From NCBI GenBank assembly GCA_030669775.1, contig DAOVCZ010000150.1, positions 1 to 5,353 on the forward strand: a DNA stretch of 5,353 nt. Direction: 5' to 3'. The position numbers were made by a program, and so were the translations under genes. The stretch comes from Chloroflexota bacterium. GTDB taxonomy: Bacteria; Chloroflexota; Anaerolineae; Anaerolineales; UBA4823. Shown piece after piece: positions 1 through 5,267 of this stretch (its first letter is position 1; the number at the start of each line of letters is the position of its first letter). The notes beneath the pieces were generated by a model that made no database searches, was not told the DNA's origin, and was given only the letters and a program-made list of their open reading frames with translations.

Positions 1-158
1 AAGGGAGCTGGAGGAGAGAGAACTTCGCTGGTATAACATTAACCAAGAGTGTTCAAGAATTCCTTCCGTGGTTGATTTTATTGTTGGTTGTATTGGCAGG
101 ACCGATCATTCTGGCAGTGGTGGTCATTCGTAATAAACCAGAGAGGTCAGATTTATGA
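1..158 (+). CDS. C-terminal fragment of an unidentified membrane-anchored protein (5' end outside window)
   Basis: The frame starting at position 3 is open from the window edge to TGA at 156-158, giving 51 residues. Residues about 20-42 form one strongly hydrophobic segment (starts FLPWLILLL, ends LAVVVI), followed by a short charged tail, RNKPERSDL. This is the pattern of a C-terminal transmembrane anchor, with the basic tail probably cytoplasmic. The stop overlaps the ATG of the downstream acylphosphatase (ATGA, 155-158), and the ribosome-binding site of that gene lies inside this coding region. Both facts support a real gene in an operon rather than a chance frame. The family cannot be recognised from this fragment. 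Proteins with a long extracytoplasmic domain and a C-terminal anchor, such as DUF4349-like proteins, would fit, but this is a guess. Confidence is good that it is coding and low for any function. Confidence 0.7.
   Translation, partial: GSWRRENFAGITLTKSVQEFLPWLILLLVVLAGPIILAVVVIRNKPERSDL
141..146 (+). promoter_or_regulatory. Ribosome-binding site of acylphosphatase inside the preceding gene
   Basis: GAGAGG lies 8 nt before the ATG at 155. It sits within the last codons of the upstream membrane-protein gene, so ribosomes finishing that gene would uncover or reuse it. It fixes the acylphosphatase start at 155. Confidence 0.6.
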
Positions 159-448
159 GCGATATTGATCAAACTCGTCTGCATGCTACCGTATATGGAC
201 GAGTACAGGGAGTGGGTTTTCGCGCCTTTGTGGTTGAGACTGGGGTCACATTAGGTGCCAAGGGTTGGGCACGAAACAAGTGGGATGGCAGTGTGGAAGT
301 CGTTGCTGAGAGCGACCGGCAAACTCTGGAAAGATTTCTTGCTGCCCTGCACCGTGGACCGCGTATGGCAAAAGTAAGTCGGGTTAATGTGGAATGGCAG
401 CCCGCACGCGGTGAATTCAACGCATTCTATGTGAGATCAACGATTTGA
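155..448 (+). CDS. acyP: Acylphosphatase (EC 3.6.1.7)
   Basis: The enzyme hydrolyses the carboxyl-phosphate bond of acyl phosphates such as acetyl phosphate or 1,3-bisphosphoglycerate, and is cytosolic. The 97-residue product has the usual length of the small single-domain alpha/beta acylphosphatase fold. The first family signature is clear at residues 14-23 (YGRVQGVGFR), with the phosphate-binding loop and the catalytic Arg23. The second is GWARNKWDGSVEV at residues 37-49, with Asn41 orienting the attacking water. The start at 155 has a GAGAGG ribosome-binding site and overlaps the previous stop by 4 bp, so it is probably the second gene of a transcript entering from the left. The 3' end faces radC 11 bp away, and I see no good terminator between them. 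Assignment to the family is essentially certain; the physiological substrate is not known for most bacterial members. Confidence 0.96.
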   Translation: MSDIDQTRLHATVYGRVQGVGFRAFVVETGVTLGAKGWARNKWDGSVEVVAESDRQTLERFLAALHRGPRMAKVSRVNVEWQPARGEFNAFYVRSTI

Positions 449-459
449 TGATTCGATCC

Positions 460-1158
460 TCAACCGAATCCGAGCCCACGTTGTTTGAGAGAGACAAATT
501 TTCCACTGCCGATCACCAAATGGTCAAGAACGTCAATGTCAAGTAATTTTCCTGCCTCAACAATGGCTCGTGTAACGGCAATATCATCAGGGCTGGGTGT
601 AGGATCCCCGCTGGGATGGTTGTGGGCGACGATGATCGAAGCTGCATTACGCCGTACGGCGCTCTTAAATAATTCCCCAACTCTAACTTGCGAAGAGTTT
701 AACGAACCTCTATAAACAGTTTCCATGGCCAGGAAATGATTGCGTGTGTCCAGGAGTAGCACCCACAACTCCTCTTGATCCAGGGCGCTCATTTCATAGA
801 GGATTAATTGGGCTGCTTCTTCAGGGCTTTGTATGCTGCCTTGTTCAATTGCTTCCTGCTTCATGCGGTACCCTAACTCCAGGGCAGCTTTGATCTGAGC
901 TGCTTTGGCGGTACCCACCCCATGTTGGGCACAAACTTCATCAAAAGCTGCCCGGTGCAATCCCTGCACGCCATCAAATGTATTCAGCATGCGCTGTGCA
1001 ACCTGGACGGCGTTCTCACCTTTTACACCTACCCTGAGTAAGATTGCGAGCAGTTCAGCATTGGAGAGTGATTTGGGTCCTAAACGTGCCAGCCGTTCAC
1101 GAGGTCTCTCAGATTCAGCAAAATCTGTTATCCGATAGTGGGTATTTTCCTCTTTCAT
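460..1158 (-). CDS. radC: RadC family JAB/MPN-domain protein
   Basis: The 232-residue product is full length for the RadC (UPF0758) family. The N-terminal part has the typical ITDF..ERPRERLARLGP opening (residues 10-28) and SLSNAELLAILLRVG (30-44). A helix-hairpin-helix-like segment around residues 67-96 includes HGVGTAKAAQIKAA. The C-terminal JAB/MPN+ domain carries the metal-binding signature HNHPSGDPTPSPDD at 179-192, with His179, His181 and an Asp (Asp192 by the Ser-x2-Asp spacing) as presumed zinc ligands. The name is historical: the E. coli radC102 radiation phenotype was traced to recG, so a direct role in DNA repair is unproven. The ATG has an AAGAG-type ribosome-binding site about 7 nt upstream. 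A TTGCAT-N17-TATATT promoter lies about 45 nt before the start, with an inverted repeat over the likely start point. It is transcribed divergently from the zinc-ribbon gene and converges on acylphosphatase. Confidence 0.95.
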   Translation of the reverse strand: MKEENTHYRITDFAESERPRERLARLGPKSLSNAELLAILLRVGVKGENAVQVAQRMLNTFDGVQGLHRAAFDEVCAQHGVGTAKAAQIKAALELGYRMKQEAIEQGSIQSPEEAAQLILYEMSALDQEELWVLLLDTRNHFLAMETVYRGSLNSSQVRVGELFKSAVRRNAASIIVAHNHPSGDPTPSPDDIAVTRAIVEAGKLLDIDVLDHLVIGSGKFVSLKQRGLGFG

Positions 1159-1173
1159 GGTCTTTCTCTTTCC

Positions 1174-1200
1174 TTAATAGAATAGCAATCCCTCTATTAA
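1174..1200. repeat. Inverted repeat TTAATAGA-N11-TCTATTAA over the radC transcription start
   Basis: Perfect 8-bp arms at 1174-1181 and 1193-1200 are separated by 11 bp. On the minus strand the first arm begins 3 nt after the radC -10 box (1203-1208), so the repeat covers the predicted start (about 1196). The second arm abuts the AAGGA part of the radC translation-initiation region. It may be a dimeric repressor operator, or a leader hairpin that partly hides the ribosome-binding site. The arms are A+T rich, so chance is possible. Confidence 0.45.
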
Positions 1201-1202
1201 AG

Positions 1203-1231
1203 AATATACATCAAGAGAAAACGTAATGCAA
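1203..1231 (-). promoter_or_regulatory. Predicted sigma-70-type promoter of radC
   Basis: On the minus strand, -35 TTGCAT (plus 1226-1231) and -10 TATATT (plus 1203-1208) are separated by exactly 17 bp. The predicted start is near 1196, giving a leader of about 38 nt before the radC ATG. The -35 overlaps the place where a -35 for the opposite-facing zinc-ribbon promoter would sit. Confidence 0.6.
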
Positions 1232-1243
1232 GCGCGCTTCCAT
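1226..1243. repeat. Near-perfect palindrome between the divergent promoters
   Basis: A perfect 10-bp palindrome, AAGCGCGCTT (1230-1239), extends after one mismatched pair to outer arms ATG and CAT (1226-1228 and 1241-1243). It includes the radC -35 box and ends at the extended -10 of the zinc-ribbon promoter, a position suited to an operator affecting both genes. Only its symmetry and position support this. Confidence 0.35.
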
Positions 1244-1251
1244 GCTATAAT
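1243..1251 (+). promoter_or_regulatory. Extended -10 promoter of the zinc-ribbon gene
   Basis: TGC-TATAAT gives a consensus -10 (1246-1251) with the TGn extension (1243-1245). No good -35 lies at the right distance, as is usual for extended -10 promoters. The predicted start is at about 1257-1259, only about 12 nt before the ATG at 1271. If real, this promoter excludes the upstream ATG at 1226 as the start codon. Confidence 0.6.
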
Positions 1252-1270
1252 TTTTTGCAATAAGTGCCCC

Positions 1271-1882
1271 ATGAATTTCGATCCTGCAGCATTAGGCAAT
1301 TTCTTCCTGATATTATCCGCTTGGGCGGGGGCGTTTATTGTTGCCTTGTGGCTGAGTTTGGTCTTTTGGACTTATCGGGATATCAAAGCCAGGGCGCGCG
1401 ATCCTCTCTCGCGCATTCTCGCGGTTCTGGTTGTAGCCGTCCTCTTCTTACCCGGAATCTTGATTTACCTGATTCTACGACCGGCATACACACTTGAGGC
1501 AGAATATCAACAAACTCTGGAAGAAGAAGCGCTGCTGCAAGCCATTGAAGAAAGTCCCCTGTGCCCAGGCTGTGGGCGAAGGATAAAAGATAACTGGTCA
1601 GTTTGCCCAAACTGCCATACCAAACTTCGCAAGAATTGCCATCATTGTGGAAAGTTGATGGAACTGCCCTGGAATATATGCCCCTATTGTGGGACTCCCG
1701 CGCCAGGCATGCGTCGTGAACACCTGACACTGGATGAAGCATTGCGACCACTGACTGGGGATGGCGAAGAGGAGGAAATCCACCTTACTGAAACATTTGA
1801 AGAGCAGGAAATTTTCCCGGAACCTGAAGGTGAGCCAGAGCAATTTGAAGAAATTGCCAATAGTGAGGAACCCGAGAATTAA
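1271..1882 (+). CDS. Two-helix membrane protein with tandem zinc ribbons and acidic tail
   Basis: Starting at ATG 1271 the product is 203 residues. Two hydrophobic helices (about 9-33 and 48-70) flank a basic loop, YRDIKARARDPLSR. A charged, probably helical linker (about 74-95) leads to two matching four-cysteine modules: Cys98/101/112/115 and Cys123/126/137/140. Each has CxxC-X10-CxxC spacing with a Trp three residues before the second pair (Trp109, Trp134). This is a double zinc ribbon of the DZANK type. Residues from about 164 to the end are very rich in Glu. The function is unknown; zinc ribbons of this kind mostly bind protein or nucleic acid. An in-frame ATG at 1226 with a weak AAGAG site would add 15 residues, but that stretch contains the likely -10 box, so I prefer 1271 although its ribosome-binding site is poor. 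Tandem TAA stops end the gene. It is divergent from radC and convergent with eno. Confidence 0.85.
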   Translation: MNFDPAALGNFFLILSAWAGAFIVALWLSLVFWTYRDIKARARDPLSRILAVLVVAVLFLPGILIYLILRPAYTLEAEYQQTLEEEALLQAIEESPLCPGCGRRIKDNWSVCPNCHTKLRKNCHHCGKLMELPWNICPYCGTPAPGMRREHLTLDEALRPLTGDGEEEEIHLTETFEEQEIFPEPEGEPEQFEEIANSEEPEN

Positions 1883-1911
1883 TAAAAGCGGCTCAATAAA
1901 TTTTGAGCCGC
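1881..1911 (-). terminator. Intrinsic terminator of eno, in the convergent gap
   Basis: A perfect 9-bp stem, GCGGCTCAA/TTGAGCCGC (1888-1896 and 1903-1911), has a 6-nt loop. On the minus strand it is followed by TTTTATTAATT, a U-rich tail typical of an intrinsic terminator, 31 nt after the eno stop. On the plus strand the tail is AAATATTTG, so it would end zinc-ribbon transcripts less well. Confidence 0.8.
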
Positions 1912-1942
1912 AAATATTTGGGGGCGATTACCGTCAGGAAAG

Positions 1943-3244
1943 CTATCCAGCAGATTTCACATTTAGAGCATCCCAGCCTGGGTAATGGGCTGTCGCACCC
2001 AATTCACCCTCAATGCGCAGCAATTGGTTGTATTTTGCCACCCGATCTGATCGAGCAGGTGCACCAGTCTTGATCTGACCCATGTTGAGCGCCACTGCCA
2101 GATCTGCGATGGTCGTATCCTCTGTTTCGCCAGAGCGATGGGAGGTCACCGCCCGCCATCCAGTACGCTGGCAAAGTTCGACTGCTTCAATCGTCTCTGT
2201 CAGGGTGCCGATCTGGTTGAGCTTGACTAGGAGAGCATTGGCTGCCTGTTCTTCGATCGCACGGTGGACTCGTTCAGGATTTGTGACCAGAAGATCATCA
2301 CCAACGATCTGAATGCGGTCGCCCAACTCAGCAGTCATTAATTTCCAGCCTTCCCAATCATCCTGGGCTAGTCCATCCTCGATCGAAACGATCGGGTATT
2401 GGTCAACCCATGATTTCCAAAAGGCGACCATTTCTTCACTATTCAGTTTTTTACCTTCTCTCCGCAAATTATATAGACCTGATTCAATTTCATAGAATTC
2501 CGATGCCGCCGGATCAAGGGCGATAGCAACCTGTTCGCCAGCTTTGTAGCCTGCTTTTTCGATCGCCTCTAGGATTATTTCAACCGCCTCGGCATTGGTT
2601 CTAAGGGCTGGGGCATAGCCGCCTTCATCACCTACCAGCGTTGTGTACCCATGCTCTTTGAGAACTTGTTTGAGCTTTTGGTAAATTTCAGAGCCCCAAC
2701 GCAGTGCTTCCGAAAAAGACTCTGCCCCTAATGGCATGACCATAAACTCCTGGGCATCGGTCGATTGCCATCCAGTATGGGCACCACCATTGAGGATGTT
2801 CAACATTGGTACAGGTAGGATATGGGCGTAAACGCCACCGATGTAGCGATATAAAGGCAATCCTAAAGAATTTGCAGCTGCTTTTGCTACTGCCAAACTG
2901 GTTCCAAGGATTGCGTTTGCCCCCAGCTTGGATTTATTCGCTGTGCCGTCAAGCTCAAGCATCTGCATGTCGATCTGTTTCTGTTTTGTAGCCTCCATGC
3001 CTGTTAACAGTTCGGCGATGGGACCGTTGGCATTTTCTACTGCTTTCAAGACCCCTTTACCACCAAAGCGGTTCTGATCCTGATCGCGTAATTCCAGGGC
3101 TTCGTGTACCCCGGTCGAGGCGCCGGAGGGAACTGCCGCTCGACCCATGCTGCCATCTTGGAGAATTACATCTACTTCGACCGTCGGGTTGCCCCGTGAA
3201 TCAAGAATCTCACGCGCGGTCAGTCCTTCAATAATTGGTTTCAT
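1943..3244 (-). CDS. eno: Enolase (phosphopyruvate hydratase, EC 4.2.1.11)
   Basis: The enzyme converts 2-phosphoglycerate to phosphoenolpyruvate in glycolysis, and the reverse in gluconeogenesis. At 433 residues it is full length. The N-terminal domain has ILDSRGNPTVEV (13-24) and the mobile SGASTG loop (40-45). The barrel carries the expected active site: His156 in GGAH; Glu207 (proton acid) in GDEGG; Mg ligands Asp244 (ALDPAASEF), Glu289 (SIEDGL) and Asp316 (GDDLLVTN); base Lys341 (VKLNQIGTLTET); His369-Arg370-Ser371; and Lys392 (GQIKTGAPARSDR). No key residue is missing. Small departures from the common sequences are GDEGGY for GDEGGF and GAHTGWQSTDAQEF in the second loop; both look like lineage variation. 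The ATG has a strong GAGGTG ribosome-binding site 4 nt upstream. It lies 116 bp after pyrG on the same strand with no terminator between, so co-transcription is likely. An intrinsic terminator follows the stop. Confidence 0.98.
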   Translation of the reverse strand: MKPIIEGLTAREILDSRGNPTVEVDVILQDGSMGRAAVPSGASTGVHEALELRDQDQNRFGGKGVLKAVENANGPIAELLTGMEATKQKQIDMQMLELDGTANKSKLGANAILGTSLAVAKAAANSLGLPLYRYIGGVYAHILPVPMLNILNGGAHTGWQSTDAQEFMVMPLGAESFSEALRWGSEIYQKLKQVLKEHGYTTLVGDEGGYAPALRTNAEAVEIILEAIEKAGYKAGEQVAIALDPAASEFYEIESGLYNLRREGKKLNSEEMVAFWKSWVDQYPIVSIEDGLAQDDWEGWKLMTAELGDRIQIVGDDLLVTNPERVHRAIEEQAANALLVKLNQIGTLTETIEAVELCQRTGWRAVTSHRSGETEDTTIADLAVALNMGQIKTGAPARSDRVAKYNQLLRIEGELGATAHYPGWDALNVKSAG

Positions 3245-3248
3245 GTTT

Positions 3249-3254
3249 CACCTC
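3249..3254 (-). promoter_or_regulatory. Ribosome-binding site of eno
   Basis: GAGGTG on the minus strand, 4 nt before the ATG (3242-3244), fixes the enolase start. It lies 13 nt downstream of the leader hairpin at 3268-3295. Confidence 0.7.
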
Positions 3255-3267
3255 ATCAAATTTGTTG

Positions 3268-3306
3268 TTCCTGCATCAACCATTGGATGCAAGAATTTAT
3301 GGTTAA
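3268..3306 (-). repeat. Two overlapping inverted repeats (competing hairpins) in the eno leader
   Basis: Hairpin A pairs 3268-3277 with 3286-3295 (minus strand UUCUUGCAUC with GAUGCAGGAA), 10 pairs with one G-U and an 8-nt loop. Hairpin B pairs 3299-3306 with 3276-3283 (UUAACCAU with AUGGUUGA), 8 pairs with one G-U, using the loop of A. No U-tract follows either, so neither is a terminator. They may affect eno translation, RNA processing or stability, or may be chance. I found no convincing promoter in this 116-bp gap. Confidence 0.45.
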
Positions 3307-3360
3307 CTTACTTTCACCATGCGCGTTAAACCCAGACGTGGCATTGTCGCGATTTTGGTT

Positions 3361-5013
3361 TCAGGGTGAATTAACTGTGCTTGTCTCCACCTCGATCGGT
3401 TGCGACACACCGGCCTGCTCCCGGGCAGCTTCCAGAAAAGCCATGAAGAGAGGGTGAGGTCGGTTGGGACGGGAAAGGAATTCTGGGTGGAATTGCGTGC
3501 CAAGCATGAATGGATGGTCGGCGAGTTCAGCGATTTCGATCAATCTCCCGTCAGGTGAAATACCGGAGAAACGCATGCCAGCAGATTGTAAGAGTTCACG
3601 ATAAGCATTATTAAACTCAAAGCGGTGGCGATGACGTTCCTCGATCTCTTGCACTTGATAAGCGCGTTTGGCGATTGTGCGTGGCTGCAGAACGCAGGGG
3701 TATAATCCCAGGCGCATTGTGCCGCCCATATCAGCGATATCGCGTTGATCTGGCATCAGGTCGATGACAGGGTGGGGTGTCCCCCGGTCAAATTCTGTCG
3801 AATTGGCTTCTTCATCGCCTAATACATGACGGGTTAGTTCGACAACCATCAGCTGCATCCCTAGACACAATCCAAGGTATGGTATTTTATTTTCACGGGC
3901 GTATCGGGCAGCTTGAATTTTCCCTTCGATGCCACGTTCTCCAAATCCGCCGGGAACAATAATGCCATCGGCCGCGCTGATAACATCCCAGCCGCGCCCT
4001 TTCTCCAGCTCTGCTGAATGCACCCAATCGATGATCACTTCAATACCCAAAGAGAGAGCTGAATGCAGAAGGGCTTCTCGGATGCTCATATAAGCATCCT
4101 GCAATTCGATATATTTTCCAACCAGGGCTACCCGCACAGTGGGTTTATTGCGTCGGACTTCCCGCACCAGACGTTCCCAATCCGTCCAATCCGGTTGACT
4201 GCGAGCGGTCAATCCCAAACGCTCCAGTAAATATTCTCCAACCCCAGCCTTGTCTAGCAGCAGTGGTACCTCGTACAGGATTGGAGTCGTGATCATCGGA
4301 ACGACAGCGCTCAGTTCAACATCGCAGAAAAGGGCGATCTTTTCGCGCAGGCTGTCGTCAACGGGGTGATCAGAACGGGCAATGATCATATCTGGAGAGA
4401 TGCCTATTGAGCGTAATTCACGTACTGAGTGCTGGGTTGGCTTGGTTTTGAGTTCGTTCGTCGCACCGATATGGGGCAGCCATGTGACGTGTATGTAAAT
4501 ACTGTTTTGGCGCCCGACATCAGTCCGCATCTGGCGTAAGGCTTCCAGGAAAGGCAACGACTCGATGTCGCCGACGGTGCCGCCAATTTCAACCAGCACA
4601 ATCTCTGCATCGGTTGTCTTTGAAACTAGGCTGATACGTCTTTTAATCTCATTGGTGATGTGAGGAATAACCTGAATGGTTCCGCCGAGGTAATCGCCAC
4701 GACGTTCCTTGGCGATCACTTCTGCATAAACCTGTCCAGTTGTGACGTTGCAAACCCGGTTTAGGCTTATGTCGATGAAACGTTCGTAGTGACCAAGATC
4801 CAGGTCGGTTTCTGCGCCATCTGCCAGCACATACACTTCACCGTGCTGGTAGGGACTCATCGTTCCCGGGTCAACGTTGATATAAGGATCCAATTTCTGT
4901 ACCGATACGGAAAAACCGCGCTCCTTGAGAAGGCGACCGATCGCCGCCGCGGTGACTCCTTTGCCCACAGAACTCACTACACCACCAGTAAGAAAAACAT
5001 ATTTTGTCGTCAT
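3361..5013 (-). CDS. pyrG: CTP synthase, glutamine-hydrolysing (EC 6.3.4.2)
   Basis: The enzyme makes CTP from UTP, ATP and glutamine, the last step of de novo CTP synthesis; it is cytosolic and active as a tetramer. The 550-residue product is full length. The N-terminal synthase domain (about 1-266) has the ATP-binding stretch GGVVSSVGKG (10-19), LDPYINVDPGTMSP (41-54), Asp72 and Glu142 as likely Mg ligands, and LKTKPTQHS (188-196), the part that contacts UTP and feedback CTP in characterised enzymes. The C-terminal class I glutamine amidotransferase domain (about 292-530) has PGGFGERG (354-361), the nucleophile Cys383 in GLCLGMQ, and His509/Glu511 in FHPEF to complete the triad. The ATG has GGAG 5 nt upstream. 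Eno follows 116 bp downstream. The roughly 160-nt leader contains an intrinsic terminator before the start codon, so regulation by attenuation is likely (inference). Confidence 0.98.
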   Translation of the reverse strand: MTTKYVFLTGGVVSSVGKGVTAAAIGRLLKERGFSVSVQKLDPYINVDPGTMSPYQHGEVYVLADGAETDLDLGHYERFIDISLNRVCNVTTGQVYAEVIAKERRGDYLGGTIQVIPHITNEIKRRISLVSKTTDAEIVLVEIGGTVGDIESLPFLEALRQMRTDVGRQNSIYIHVTWLPHIGATNELKTKPTQHSVRELRSIGISPDMIIARSDHPVDDSLREKIALFCDVELSAVVPMITTPILYEVPLLLDKAGVGEYLLERLGLTARSQPDWTDWERLVREVRRNKPTVRVALVGKYIELQDAYMSIREALLHSALSLGIEVIIDWVHSAELEKGRGWDVISAADGIIVPGGFGERGIEGKIQAARYARENKIPYLGLCLGMQLMVVELTRHVLGDEEANSTEFDRGTPHPVIDLMPDQRDIADMGGTMRLGLYPCVLQPRTIAKRAYQVQEIEERHRHRFEFNNAYRELLQSAGMRFSGISPDGRLIEIAELADHPFMLGTQFHPEFLSRPNRPHPLFMAFLEAAREQAGVSQPIEVETSTVNSP

Positions 5014-5018
5014 CCCGT

Positions 5019-5022
5019 CTCC
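5019..5022 (-). promoter_or_regulatory. Ribosome-binding site of pyrG
   Basis: GGAG on the minus strand, 5 nt before the ATG at 5011-5013. It lies about 45 nt after the leader terminator, so only transcripts that read through the terminator carry it. Confidence 0.6.
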
Positions 5023-5067
5023 ACATCTACCTGAAATGCGTCACAGTACCTATCCCCGCATACCGGC

Positions 5068-5112
5068 AAAAAAAGAAGTGGGGAGGACCGTCGATTGACG
5101 ACCTCCCCACTT
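5068..5112 (-). terminator. Intrinsic terminator in the pyrG leader (putative attenuator)
   Basis: Arms AAGTGGGGAGG (5076-5086) and CCTCCCCACTT (5102-5112) form a perfect 11-bp G+C-rich stem. Its 15-nt interior contains a smaller CGTC/GACG stem (5089-5092 with 5097-5100) capped by GATT. On the minus strand the stem is followed by one C and then seven U (5074-5068), an excellent intrinsic terminator. On the plus strand no U-tract follows. No gene lies upstream on the minus strand for it to end: the pyrG promoter candidate is 70-100 bp upstream and pyrG starts 55 bp downstream. This placement suggests attenuation of pyrG. Confidence 0.85.
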
Positions 5113-5145
5113 GAAATCAAGGTGTTGAATTTTACTTTTAAATCC

Positions 5146-5157
5146 ACTTGCGCAAGT
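5146..5157. repeat. Perfect 12-bp palindrome in the pyrG leader
   Basis: ACTTGCGCAAGT lies between the pyrG promoter candidate and the leader terminator. On the plus strand the heptamer CCACTTG occurs here (5144-5150) and again at 5107-5113 at the terminator arm. The upstream copy in RNA (CAAGUGG) could therefore pair with the CCACUU end of the terminator's 3' arm and compete with the terminator stem. It could equally be a protein-binding site. Confidence 0.4.
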
Positions 5158-5182
5158 ATACCTTTGTGCTAATTCTGGGCTG

Positions 5183-5211
5183 AGTTTACCATAATTGGGT
5201 GGCAATTGCAA
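5183..5211 (-). promoter_or_regulatory. Predicted promoter of pyrG
   Basis: On the minus strand, -35 TTGCAA (plus 5206-5211) and -10 TAAACT (plus 5183-5188) are 17 bp apart, with a TGG extended -10 element just before the hexamer. The predicted start is near 5176, giving a leader of about 160 nt that includes the intrinsic terminator. An isolated TATACT at plus 5155-5160 (minus strand) is an alternative -10 but lacks a -35. Confidence 0.5.
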
Positions 5212-5228
5212 AAGCAGGCTTCCATATC

Positions 5229-5258
5229 TTGACGTATTGATACAATACACATTATACT
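5229..5258 (+). promoter_or_regulatory. Promoter of the tRNA-Pro gene
   Basis: TTGACG (5229-5234) and TATACT (5253-5258) are separated by 18 bp, close to the sigma-70 consensus. The predicted start (5264-5265) is only 3-4 nt before the mature tRNA 5' end. It is back-to-back with the pyrG promoter, with 17 bp between the two -35 boxes. Confidence 0.75.
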
Positions 5259-5267
5259 CACTCAACT

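Noticed and set aside
153..167. B. subtilis-type or other riboswitch for the acyP operon
   Set aside because: The region before acyP is coding sequence of the upstream gene, with only a ribosome-binding site visible.
450..470. Inverted repeat GATTCG/CGAATC between the convergent acyP and radC ends as a terminator
   Set aside because: The stem is only 6 bp with a 9-nt loop, overlaps the radC stop and has no U-tract on either strand.
1226..1270. A longer zinc-ribbon protein starting at ATG 1226
   Set aside because: The extra 15 codons contain the TGC-TATAAT promoter element. The ATG at 1271 gives a natural membrane-protein N terminus. The choice is not certain because the site before 1226 (AAGAG) is no weaker than that before 1271.
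1383..1751. A 122-codon minus-strand open frame opposite the zinc-ribbon gene
   Set aside because: It is antisense to a clear coding region with helices and ordered cysteines, and shows no recognisable domain.
3303..3344. A possible 13-codon leader peptide (MPRLGLTRMVKVS) between pyrG and eno on the minus strand
   Set aside because: No ribosome-binding site precedes the ATG, there is no run of regulatory codons, and it is only the tail of a longer frame that shadows the pyrG end.
5014..5069. A pyrG promoter downstream of the leader terminator (TTGCCG with TACTGT on the minus strand)
   Set aside because: The spacing is 15 bp and the -10 match is poor. It cannot be fully excluded without start-site mapping and would weaken the attenuator reading.
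5050..5265. A 71-codon minus-strand open frame upstream of pyrG
   Set aside because: It runs through the pyrG promoter candidate and the intrinsic terminator, shows no protein-like pattern, and starts in the tRNA promoter region.
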